DNA from: Triparma columacea
Lineage: Eukaryota > Sar > Bolidophyceae > Parmales > Triparmaceae
Direction of reading: 5' to 3'
NCBI GenBank assembly: GCA_030267965.1
Contig: BRYA01000658.1
Span: forward strand, 1-23,271
DNA: 23,271 nucleotides
A program made the translations under genes and the position numbers. Shown here piece after piece: positions 1 through 10,500 of this stretch. Each line of letters starts with the position of its first letter. The first letter of the stretch is position 1. A model generated the notes under the pieces. It was not told the origin of the DNA. It did not search any database and was given only the letters and a program-made list of their open reading frames with translations.

Positions 1-155
1 CCTTTACACCCTTTACACCCTTTACACACTTTACACACTTTACACACTTTACACACTTTACACACTTTACACACTTTACACACTTTACACACTTTACACA
101 CTTTACACCCTTTACACCCTTCACAACCCTTTACACCCTTCACACACTTTACCTT
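1..155. repeat. 9-bp tandem repeat (CTTTACACM)
   Basis: A 9-base unit, CTTTACACA or CTTTACACC, repeats head to tail from base 2 to about 119 and decays over the next 35 bases. It begins at the window edge, so the true array may be longer. It does not match the TTAGGG-type telomere repeat and has no coding potential. Confidence 0.9.
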
Positions 156-187
156 CACATTCACTTTACTCTTACACACACCCTACC

Positions 188-905
188 TTTACACATACCA
201 TTCCATCTTATATCCTCCTCTCTTCTACTCTCATTCCTTATTTCCTCACTTCTCTCCACAACTACACTCACCCTCCTCCCATCCATCTTTATACACATCT
301 ACTACACTTACACACATCATTCCATCTTATACTTTCTTCTCTTCTACTCTCTCTCCTTAACTTCTCTCACTCCTCTCTAAAACTACACACACCCTCATTT
401 AATTCATCTTCATACACATCTACTACACTTACACACATCATTTTACTTTATACCCTTCTCTTTTCAACTCTCCCCTTTCACTCTTTTCACTCCTCTCCAC
501 AACTACACTCAACCTCCTTTCATTTATCTTAATACACATCTATTACACTTACACACACCATTTTATCCAATACTCTCCTCTCTTCTACTCTCACTCCTTA
601 ATTCCTCTCACTCCTCTTCAAAACTACACTCACCCTTCTTTAACTCATCTTCATACACATCTACTACATTTACACACATCATTCCACCTTACACTCTCCT
701 CTCTTCTCCTCTCAACCCTTAACTCCTCTCTCCTTTCCACAACCACACCCTTCCTCTTTTTATTAATCCCCATACATATCTACTGCACTTACATTATACT
801 CACAAACCATAATAATCCTTCCACATTTCTCCAAAACTCCATACACATATACTACACTCCCACAATACTCACAAACCACTTTAAAACTGCTGCAGTACTC
901 AACAT
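188..905. repeat. ~120-bp satellite, about six copies
   Basis: Degenerate units of 119-121 bases start near 188, 307, 428, 548, 669 and 788. Each opens with TTTACACA or CTTACACA, runs through a pyrimidine-rich stretch with TCTTCTACTCTC, then ACAACTACACTCACCC, and closes with TACACATCTACTACA. The last copy is the most diverged. The strand is strongly C+T+A with almost no G. The array lies directly 3' of the START/membrane gene and shares the TTTACAC core with the adjacent 9-bp array, so the 120-bp unit may have grown out of it. Confidence 0.85.
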
Positions 906-978
906 ACACCTCACACTCAATAATCAAAACAAATACAAAATTAAATCGTTCATCCTACAAATGTTGCTGTCTCTTTAG

Positions 979-3864
979 CTACTCCCCATCCTCATCTTCT
1001 ATCGGTACGACGCTGCTTACTTTAGCCTTCCCACCTCCTACCCCTATAATATCCCCACCATCAGCGCCTCCAACACTTGCTCTCCTAATACTTGCTCTAA
1101 AAGCACCTGCTAGACCACCCTCAGCTTCAGCGTCAACACTTGCTCTCCTTACACTCTCTTTCCTTCTAGCATCTCCATCTTGTGGAATGAAGTCTACAGG
1201 TACTGTTGCTTTCTTCACATCAGTAAACCATTCTGGCTGCTCCTCTTCCCATTTAGCCCAGTTTATCTCAACCCATTTCTTAATTTCTCCTTCAATTGAG
1301 ACCCAATGATGCCTTGAGCTGCCAAAGACTACAATCTTAATAGCATCACTTTCTCCTTCAAGGAAGTATGCCATTGACATATCCTTTGACCTCTGTGTAC
1401 TCCAGAAGGTGTGCAAGTACTTGCTCTCAATGTTAAAAAAGAAAACAGCAAGGCATATGGTAGTTATTGGTATGATGTACTTCACTATAAATGATGCAAT
1501 ATCAATTGGGTTGTCATCTACATAAGGAGAAAATAGATATATATATATTGACACTGGTAGACTCACCATTGCCAATACAAGATCAAACAACCAATAGGCT
1601 CCACCAACTTCAAATGGATGTCTAAATTGCATTATTGAGGTGAAGTCTACAATGATCTTTATCAACACTCTGCTGATAATACTACTCACAATCTCTAAGT
1701 TACCCCCTAATGGCAAAATGTACCAGAAGTCTCCCCTCAATATCTTAACCAAAAAGTACAAACCAAGGTCAGCTCCAATGTAAAAAAAAGCCCAACTACC
1801 TCCCATCATTCCAAGAAGTACTATTGTCGTACACCTTATTACAAGCTTTCCTGCTGACAACAGCAACATTGACACAAATACTACTGTTCTCTTGCTTGCT
1901 TCTGCAGGTATATACCCATAGAAGTTCGGTGCCCTTTTTCTCAAACCAGGGCGTGTGTCCCAGTCATAACTAATTGTTGCTGAGGCAAAGCCTGTTGTGA
2001 TTGCTGACACTGCAACTGACAGCCATGCTGAAATCCCAACCCCTTTTTCACTTGTTGCTATAGCCATAAGTTGGATGATCACACCAGGGATTGCCTCCGC
2101 AAACATCTCAGCCACTTTCATAGTTGTCATCTCATTCATGGGGTCAACAACTGTTCCAACCTCTTGCTTTGCTCCAGTTGCCACCCTGTAAGCATCAACT
2201 GCCGGCTTGTACCCAAGCAAGATTGGAATCCACTCCCGCACCACCCTCTTCATCCCCAACTTCCTGTTCACTGCCCAAACAACAAGCATCTGAAGCCCAA
2301 TTGACGCTACCAAACTTGCCAAAGAAGCTTTGAAGTACCCATACTTCTCATCAATCCCAAACATGTACGTCACATACACATCAGTCAGCAAATCTGACAT
2401 GCTTGTGAAAGCTCCAACAATGACCCTTGCTTTTAAGCCTAAGTTAGACTTCATGAATAGTTTCATAACAATCTCCTCAAGCATGGGCCTTAACCACACT
2501 TGTTCATTCATGACTTCTTGCACTTCAGTGAATTGATGTGCCCACTCATCTACAGCATGAGCAGCAGTTGCTGTAGTCAACATGACTGCTGTCATTGCGC
2601 TCCCAATCTCCCACCCCCTGGCTTCCTCCTCACTATTATCTTCTCCCTCATTTGTCGCTCTCCTTTTAAGTTTGTTCATAACCACGGCATACAGCATAGT
2701 TCTAATGAAACCATGCTGCTCTGTAATCTCTCTCAGTGCCCTATTGGCAGCAATGAATTCCCTCACTACCTCTACTTTACTACCTCCAACTTTCACCTCC
2801 TTCACCATCTCCATCAGCTGCTCCCCAAACCTCCTCCCATCCTCCTCCACTGCCTCAGCACTTCCCAAAAGATTATCAAAGTAGTAAGCAGCATCAGTTG
2901 TGATGCCAAGTAGTTTCTTAGCGCTCACTCTAGCAGCTCTTCTGCTCACAGCTTTACCAAGCTCAATCTTAGTAATAAGATCCACACTGGACTTCTTCTC
3001 ACCCACGTTGGAAATTCTAATTGCAGTAGTTTCTGATGCCTCTTCTATCTCACTGACAGGCCTAGAAATTATCACTATTGTCTTCTCATCTGCTCTGTAC
3101 AAGTTCATCCTAGAGAAGAAATCCGCGTCTGCTGCCATGTCACCCGATTTGCTGGCTTGACTGTCCAGCTTGCTTTTGACTTGATCAATGAGTTTACTGT
3201 TCAGCAGTGTCTTCCTCACTTCCATCTCGAAGCTGCTCCGTTCCCTCTCCATAAGCCTCTTAATGTTTTTGTCTAACCTGTTGACATCCCAGAAGAATGC
3301 TGCAACCTCCTCGAATCCTGCTCTAACATTAACAGAAGCCCTTCCCCATCCCTTTCCACCCTCTTCGGCCCTTACCCCCGGTTGGAAGACGTCAAACAGT
3401 ACCATCGTTTTGGTCAGGCTATCCATCTTGAGTTTCCTCGCCTTCCCAATGATCTGAAATCTCCTCTCGAAGTCTTGCCTGATCCTGTCATCAATGACGA
3501 TGATACCCCCTCCTTCCCCTCCATCTCCCTCTTCGCCTAAAGCGAGGGCCTCGTCGTTTCCTACTTGCCCACGTTCAGTTACGATGTCCACAACAGGCTT
3601 GCTTGCTCTTTCAGTAACGACACCACTTGCCCTCTCACCCTCAGTTGCTTCCCCTCCCTTTGCTGAAGAAGCCTTGAGCGCATCAATCTCTCTTGCGAGA
3701 GTCTCGACCTTGGCCTCGAGGACCTCGTTCGCCTTCATAAGCACACCGTTCGCCTTTGTCAGCGCACCGTTTGCGACGAGGAGTTGTTTGTTCTGCTTAA
3801 TAATCTCCTCGATCGTGGCGACATCACCCTCAAGGCCAACATCTGCTTCAACCTCACCCTCCAT
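979..3864 (-). CDS. START-like domain, multi-pass membrane protein (XK-related-like)
   Basis: A single-exon gene of 961 residues. I start it at the first ATG (3864, context ATCATGG); the frame is open about 50 bases further but only with a TTG. A coiled coil lies at about residues 16-69. A START-like lipid-binding fold spans about 146-320, with the pattern GKGWGRASVNV followed by AAFFWDVNR, and an ending strand near ELGKAVSRRAARVSAKK. About nine hydrophobic segments follow between 480 and 811. The stretch around SDLLTDVYVTY and AEAIPGVIIQLMA resembles XK-related membrane proteins. A tryptophan-rich motif (860-894, with EEEQPEWFTD) precedes a tail (900-931) holding two RRAS-type basophilic kinase sites. 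The START and XK-like calls rest on pattern recognition. A role in lipid sensing or movement at a membrane is inference. Confidence 0.8.
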   Translation of the reverse strand: MEGEVEADVGLEGDVATIEEIIKQNKQLLVANGALTKANGVLMKANEVLEAKVETLAREIDALKASSAKGGEATEGERASGVVTERASKPVVDIVTERGQVGNDEALALGEEGDGGEGGGIIVIDDRIRQDFERRFQIIGKARKLKMDSLTKTMVLFDVFQPGVRAEEGGKGWGRASVNVRAGFEEVAAFFWDVNRLDKNIKRLMERERSSFEMEVRKTLLNSKLIDQVKSKLDSQASKSGDMAADADFFSRMNLYRADEKTIVIISRPVSEIEEASETTAIRISNVGEKKSSVDLITKIELGKAVSRRAARVSAKKLLGITTDAAYYFDNLLGSAEAVEEDGRRFGEQLMEMVKEVKVGGSKVEVVREFIAANRALREITEQHGFIRTMLYAVVMNKLKRRATNEGEDNSEEEARGWEIGSAMTAVMLTTATAAHAVDEWAHQFTEVQEVMNEQVWLRPMLEEIVMKLFMKSNLGLKARVIVGAFTSMSDLLTDVYVTYMFGIDEKYGYFKASLASLVASIGLQMLVVWAVNRKLGMKRVVREWIPILLGYKPAVDAYRVATGAKQEVGTVVDPMNEMTTMKVAEMFAEAIPGVIIQLMAIATSEKGVGISAWLSVAVSAITTGFASATISYDWDTRPGLRKRAPNFYGYIPAEASKRTVVFVSMLLLSAGKLVIRCTTIVLLGMMGGSWAFFYIGADLGLYFLVKILRGDFWYILPLGGNLEIVSSIISRVLIKIIVDFTSIMQFRHPFEVGGAYWLFDLVLAMVSLPVSIYIYLFSPYVDDNPIDIASFIVKYIIPITTICLAVFFFNIESKYLHTFWSTQRSKDMSMAYFLEGESDAIKIVVFGSSRHHWVSIEGEIKKWVEINWAKWEEEQPEWFTDVKKATVPVDFIPQDGDARRKESVRRASVDAEAEGGLAGAFRASIRRASVGGADGGDIIGVGGGKAKVSSVVPIEDEDGE

Positions 3865-4512
3865 GATGACCTCGACGGGGTGCTGAAAATCTGCGTGACA
3901 TGGTCGACGTGTCAAAAGATTGTGGCATGGCAGCGTTAATTGGTGTGAGTAATGGTGCAGTGACTTTAAATTTTCGTACGGACGACTTTAAAAAAGTATT
4001 GATTTTGTCCTTGTCATGGGCATTTCAGAGGGTCTTGTTTGGGGGCCGAATCAGACCAATCCGATCTGCCAAGAATGTTGCCCAACGATGTGTTCTCTTT
4101 CCCCTCTTGTGACCCTCACGAGCCCTTCTGCACCCCGTACCCCCCTCCTCCGTCCAACCGACAGCCACGCTTACCTCCTCGCCACCCGCTTCGTCACCCG
4201 ACTACTCCAAGTGTCCCAAGAAGTTCTCCCAACTTCGAGCCTTCGGACCTCCTGCAGAAAAATATCACTTACAGCCGTATAGCGCCCCTCAAAAGTAGCT
4301 CGCGAGGGTTTTCCAACGTCTTCGGCTCAGATATCCAGATATCCTGCTTTTTTTGGTTCTCTCACAGCGCAGCTTTGAGAAGCAAACCAAAATTGCCTTC
4401 TCCTCCTCCAGACTTTAAACAACAACCAAATAGAGTTGCGGTGTCCGATCAAAAGGATTCAAAAGGTGTTTCGTTTCGTTACAAAATATACACTCTTTTT
4501 TATTCGTCAAAT
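3865..4512. promoter_or_regulatory. Intergenic gap: presumed promoter of the START/membrane gene
   Basis: A 648-base gap between two minus-strand genes. It should hold the promoter and 5' leader of the gene starting at 3864 and the short 3' UTR of the giant gene. I see a CCAAT sequence on the plus strand at 4056-4060 and the 9-mer GACTTTAAA twice (3962-3970, 3983-3991), whose TTTAAA core is TATA-like. None is proven. Open frames on the plus strand here are proline-rich and look fortuitous. Confidence 0.35.
4499..4504 (-). terminator. Candidate poly(A) signal of the giant gene
   Basis: On the minus strand AATAAA lies eight bases past the TGA stop (4513-4515), followed by an A run. It is the nearest canonical polyadenylation hexamer and would give a very short 3' UTR. 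Confidence 0.4.
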
Positions 4513-7500
4513 TCAGTCGAAGCTGTCCTCGTCCGAGTCCTTGCAGTCACAGTCCACCTCGCCCGTGTCAGGGTCCAACCTACCGAAGAATGTTTGCTGC
4601 ATGTCCATGTTGTATAGCTTGTTGGTGTCGTGGTCCAAAAAGTACTCAACTCCGTCATACACGTACTTCTCGACCTCGATGGTTTCGGCAGATGCAGCAG
4701 TTGTGCTTCTCCTCCTCATGGCAGATTCTTGCTTGTGAGGGAGCTTTACCTCTCTCTGGTCTTCTACTTCCCGGACAATCGTCACCCTCGGCTTCTTTTC
4801 AGAGAGGAATTCGTACTTGGTATCGGGGTCCTGAGGGTTGAGCCATTCTTCATCTCCATCGTCATACAAGACATGTGCTTGTCCATTTTCATGATTAAAT
4901 ATGTCGACATTGCCCTCATAAGCTTCGTCCACGTCCCAGATGACTCGAACCCTTCTCCCGACATCGCTTTCGCTGAATGCCCCCTCCTCCTTTCTCTCCT
5001 CGCCTTTCTCCTCGACCTCCTCATCTTGTTCCTCTTTTTTCTCCTCCTCTACAACATCCTCGTCGTCTTTGTCCCATACAGGTGCGCTTTTCTCTCCTTC
5101 ACTTGCGCTCTCCTCCAGTCCTGTTTCTTCTTTTACCTGCTGGTCCCGTGTTGATTCCCTCCGAGATGCGAGCTCTTTCCTCGCTTCCATCACTCTGAAG
5201 CTGCTCTGGAGTTTCATTGCCGCTCTATCCATTTCTTCTTTCCCCTCCTGCTCTGCATCAACCACTTGGGCGTCGCTCTTCTTTCCTTCGTTCTCTCCAC
5301 CCTGTTCCTCCTCTTCATCCTCCTCGTCGTCGTCTTCATCGTCTGCAAAGTCGTCGTTGTAAGGATTTTCATCCTCGACCCCGCCTGATTTTGTTTCCGA
5401 TTTCATCTCTTCTTTCGTTTCTACTTCCTCCCCTACCATCTCCTTCCCCACTTCTTCTCCCACTACATCTCCCACTTCCCTCTCTCCCACTACCACCTCC
5501 CCCACTACCTTCTCTCCCACCACCTCCTCCCCCACCTCACCCTCCTCTTCCCACACCTCTCCCAACACCACCTCCTCCTCTTTCCCTTCCATAATCTCGT
5601 CCTTTACTTCCATACCCTTGACAAGCCGCGCCATTTCTTCCTTGTGTTTTTTCTCTACTTCATCCTTCGCCGCCTCGGCCACGAGGAGCTTTTCCAGCAA
5701 GGCCGACCTCTCCTGCTCCGCCTTCTTGGTCTCCGCGGCGATCATTTCCGCGGCATCCCTCTCCTTTTGCTCCAAGAGCTTTTGTAAAACCTTTCGTTCC
5801 TGTGCTTCTTCTGCTTCCTTGTTCAAGAGATCCTCAAGCATCTTGGCTTGTTCGACTTGCTCCCTCCTGAGCCTTTCCGCCTCACGTGCAGCCGTTTCAG
5901 CTTTGACTTTCTCCCTTGCTTCAACTTCGGCGGCCTCTCTCTCCTTCTGTTCCAATAGATCTTGCAGAACCTTTGCCCTCTCGGCATCTTCGGCCCTTAG
6001 GAGTACCCTTTCCTCCTCTCTGTCCTTCTGCTCCCGCTCATTTTCCCTCTCAAGAAGCAATATCCTTTCCAGAAGTTTTTCTGTCACATCTTGATGGGCG
6101 CTTTCCTGTTCCTCAATGGCTTCTCTCTTTGCCGCCGCGGCTGCCGCTGCGGCCTTCTCCTCGGCCTTTCTTGCCTCTCTCTCCTTCTCCGCCTGCAGCA
6201 CGAGGATCTGCTCTAAGAGCTTTGCCTGCTTGTCTTCCTCTTCCTTGGCAAGCTTCTCTTCGGCCTCTCTCCTTGCCGCCTCTGCCGCTGCCTCTGCCGC
6301 CGCTGCTGCCTTCTCCTCGGCCTTTCTCGCCTCTCTCTCCTTCTCCGCCTGTAGCACGAGGATCTGCTCTAAGAGCTTTGCCTGCTTGTCTTCCTCTTCC
6401 TTGGCAAGCTTCTCTTCGGCCTCTCTCCTTGCCGCCTCTGCCGCTGCCTCTGCCGCTGCCGCTTTTGCAGCAGCTTCCGCTTTCTTTCTCTCTTCTTCTC
6501 TCTCTTCCTCGAGTAACAGGATCCTCTCTAGGAGCTTCTGATTCTCTGCTTCCTGTTCTCTCAAAAGCTCCTTGTTAGCCGCCGTAGCCTCGTTGATTTC
6601 CATTATATCTTCCCTTGAAATCTCCTTGTCGTCGTTCTGCTGCATCATCACCTCCTGCTCTTCCTCCTGCTCCTGCTCAACCTCCTTTTTTACTTCTTCT
6701 TCTTTCTTAGACTTTACTTCTCCGTCGGCCCCGTTTTCTTGACTCGCTCCCTCCTGCTCCTCTTTCTCCACCGGTACTTCCGCCGGTACTTCAACCGGTA
6801 CTTCCGCCGGTACTTCCACCTCTTGAAACTTGAATTCAAGCTTTGTCCCCTTAATCTTCTGTCCGTTCTCCTCCATCTTTACTTCCTCTTCCTCCTCCAT
6901 CGCCTTTACCTCCTCCTCCTTCTTCACCCCTTCCTCCAACCCAATCCCGACCTCCTCCTCCTCATCCATGAGCTTCGTGTCCTCCGTGATTTGACTGCCC
7001 GCCCCTGTCCTCCCAGTGCGGCTAGTTTCCGCGCTGCTACTGCTACTGCCGCTGCTACTCCCCCCGCTACTACTCTCTTCGTCGTTGTCTCGGTATTTTC
7101 CCTTCCCCTCCTCTGTAATCTCCTCTTGGTGCTCCACAATCTCGCCGTCATCAAGGAGGAGCCAGCCGTCCTCATCCCAGCCCTTGTTTTCCGTCTCCTG
7201 GCTTTTCTTCATGCTCCTAAGGAGTTTAGGCGAGTACGCCACGAAGTCGCCCCCTTCTTTCAGATACCACTCCCCGTTGAGTTCATCCTTCCCCCAGCAG
7301 CACACGTAGCCCGCCCCTGATCCGGCCCCTGTCCCCCCCCCCTCTGCATCACCGCCACTCTTATCTATGTTGTAGTACCCTGCCCATAGCATCCCTTTCG
7401 CGACCGACAAGCAACTTACGTTGTAGTGCTCCTCGCTATTCAAAATGCTGATGCACTCAAGCGTTGTGGTCTTCCAGACCCTGATGTCCGCACCCTTCCT

Positions 7501-10500
7501 TCCGTCCTGCTTCTCGATATTCTTTGCCCCGCTGACTAAGAACCTCCCTGCTGAGTCTATAATGAGGCTGGTGACGACAGTTCCCATCCCGTGGCCCTCT
7601 ATGGTGCTCAAAGGCATCAAGTTGCTCCCCTGGAACAGAATAATCTTCCCCTCCTCTCCGCCGCCAACGTACAGTAGGTCGTCACCTGCTCCCCTGGGCC
7701 TGTGCAACGCGATCGCGCTGATAGCCCCGTGAAAGCTCTCCTCCTCCCCCTCTCCCACGTCCTCGTACGGAAAGTATCCGACAGCGGCCCTCCCCTCCAC
7801 ATTTACCAGTTCCCTGTCGAGCAAAAGGTTGTACATCTCTAAGCCTCCGTCTTGCCTCCCGATGTATAGGCTGCAGGAGAACCCAACGGCCATGCAGGTG
7901 ATGTCGACCTCTTTCTCAAAAATCCCGTGGAGTGTGTTTTTGCTCTCTTCGTCGCTCCCCCCCTGTCCCGCGAGCATTTCGTCCTCGTCAATGTAGGCCG
8001 CGTTGACCACGTCCCACCCTTGCTCCTGGCCCTCTCCCAGAACCCTCCCTGCGGTCAAAATGACGCTGCAGCCCAGGCCTGGCATCATCTTCTCCTCCAA
8101 AACGCAGCACGCCTTCACCCTCGACGTGTGAACCTTGACCGCCACGATTGGCTCGTCGCTGAGGCCGTCCGCCTTATAGACTCCAAGCTTGCCGTCCTCC
8201 CCCCCGCAGCAGATGAGTCCCGTGGACCTGTTATTGCTGGCGACAAAGGAGGAGCACCTGCTGTAAACACCGCAGCCGTCCTCGACCCTCCAAGCCCATT
8301 CCTCCAGCATCCCGTCGTCTCCGACATTTCTCCCTCCACGGAACTCCCACTGGATTATGTCCTTCCCCGCGCCCGTGCAAACGTTGACCCCCTGCCTTCC
8401 GTCAATATTGGAGACGCAAATGAACTGAACGGGGGAGCTTATGGACGACAGCGCGTCGCCCCCCCACTTGCCTCCTGTCCCGTTGTCCAACCGCTTAAAA
8501 TCGGGGGCATCCAGGAGCGTGTTTGGCGTGTGAAGGGCCCTCAGCGACCTGGAGGACGGATAGTTGGCGGGCGAGATTGCGATACTTATGTAGCAGGGGG
8601 TAGATGGAACGGGAAGTTCCACCTCTGTCTCGCATTCCACTTCCTCTCCCCCCTCTGGCCCCTCTGTCACATCCGGCTCCTTATCGAGCAGCAGCGACGC
8701 TGCAGCCTGTACGCTCCCAGCCTCTCCCAATGCTTTTGCGGCCTGGTTCGCCGTGAATCCCATTTCCACCAGTTGCATTATGTCCCCTGAGAAGAAGTCA
8801 TTAGCCTCCCCGAGCCCGTTCTTCATCTTGAAGCTTCCGCTGCTCAGCCTTCTCCTCTTCAGTGGCGCGCTCAGAGTGATTGTGAACCTCCCACCCCTAG
8901 CCTCGAGCCTACTCAGGGGGAGCATACCACTTCCTGCCAGGGTAAAGTCGCTCAGGCTGTCCTCTCCTGTCTTCTCTTCCCCCCCTAGCATGGCCGAGGT
9001 ATCGACCTTGAGGTTGTCGTAAATGCTTAACCCTCCCCCCTTCGCCTTCGCCCCAGCCCCCCCTCCCGCTCCTCTGACCTTCCTCCAGAAGAGGAAGATG
9101 TGAAGAGTGTGGGATGGCTGGCAGTCGTAAAGCTCAAAGCACTTCCCCTCAACCTTCTCGTGGGACTTCACTCCCCCTCCAACTACGGTTGTCCTGTGCA
9201 CGGCCAACCCAACGTTCTCTTGGTGTTTCATCAAGAAGGAGATCGATCTGACCCTCCCCTCCGCCTTATCATTTTCCTTCTCCTTCTTGCTCCCCGAAAG
9301 CCAGCTCTCGTCGACGCTCATCTTGACGTGCGAGAACTGCAAGAACCATTCCACGTCCGGTCTGTGCAGCTCAACAGCGCCCTCGAAGTAAGCAAGCAAT
9401 TTGGCAACGGAAACCGCGCACCGGAAGGGTTTCCGGCCGTACTCATTCCAGGCGAGCGACCAAAGGAACCTCCTGACTGCCGTTTGGATTCTGTGGTGAC
9501 ATGTGTGGGGGGGTTCAGCTTCTGGTGTAGTTTATTTTGGGCCCCTCGCCTTATACCTATACTCTACTCGGCTGCCACTCACCTCCTTGCCGACTTGCCC
9601 CTCCTCTTCTCAACCAAACCCCCCACCATTTTCTTTGCCGCAATACACCTCGCCCAGCATTCCAAGACAACGGCGGCACTCTGGGAACTTCGCCTTTCCC
9701 TTGCCTCGAGCCTCGCCTTCACCACCCTGAAAAGACATTGGATGGTCAAAACCTTTCTCCGCGTTGCAAGATAATGCCTCCTGGTTCGGATTCCCCTTGA
9801 CCAAGACTGAATCTTCAAGACGCCATCCTTCTCTCTCAACTTCTTTTCGATTCTCTTCTTCCAGTACCAGTTAATAATCCTCTGGGCAGCCACGACCAAT
9901 TCGAGCACCTTCTGCCTGTCCCTCGCTCCCCTGAAGGCGCTCTGGAGCTTTAAGGTGCCCAGGTAAACCCGCATGTTCCTCCTTACAAAGTAACCCCTCC
10001 AAGCTTTTTGGATCCACAGGGCGCTCCAGACCATGGCCCAGACCCCTCTCTTCCCGAGCCTCCCCCGGACTATCCTTTGTATCGCAGTCGCGCTGTCCCT
10101 CGCCCTCTTATCCTTCAGTTCGAAAAAGCTCCTTGACATGAAACGTCGCACGACCCTGGCCGCCTTGTACCTCTTGGCGAATTCTGCTTTGCTCTCATCG
10201 AACCTAACCATGTTTTGAATGACGATGGCGGCCCTGTTGTACCTGGCATACTTTTTCCTCACCAGGCAGCCCCTCCAAACACGCTGGATGAGAAGCGACC
10301 TCTTCAAGTATCTGCTCTCTCTCATCTTGTACAGCTTCCTCTTGATGATCCCCGCCAGCTTCTTTCCTGCATCTTTCTCCCTCTTGCTTACCCACGCGTT
10401 AATCTTTGGCCTCCACACGTCTTGAATCTCCGCTGTCCTCCTTCTAATCGTCTCGAACTTCCGCCTCTTGCAATTGCTCCTCACAAAGGCTTGGAGCACC

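Noticed and set aside
1..155. Telomere
   Set aside because: The 9-bp CTTTACACM unit is not a TTAGGG variant and is followed by unrelated satellite sequence rather than an end.
188..905. CRISPR array
   Set aside because: Units are degenerate along their whole length with no constant repeat and unique spacer pattern, in a eukaryotic context.
4940..6578. Several Ser-, Leu- and Pro-rich plus-strand open frames
   Set aside because: They are the complement of the E/K/A coiled-coil codons; composition is dictated by the opposite strand.
7927..8790. A 287-codon plus-strand open frame
   Set aside because: It is antisense to the UBA/WD40 exon, shows no domain, and its length is explained by the G+C-rich codon use of the real gene.
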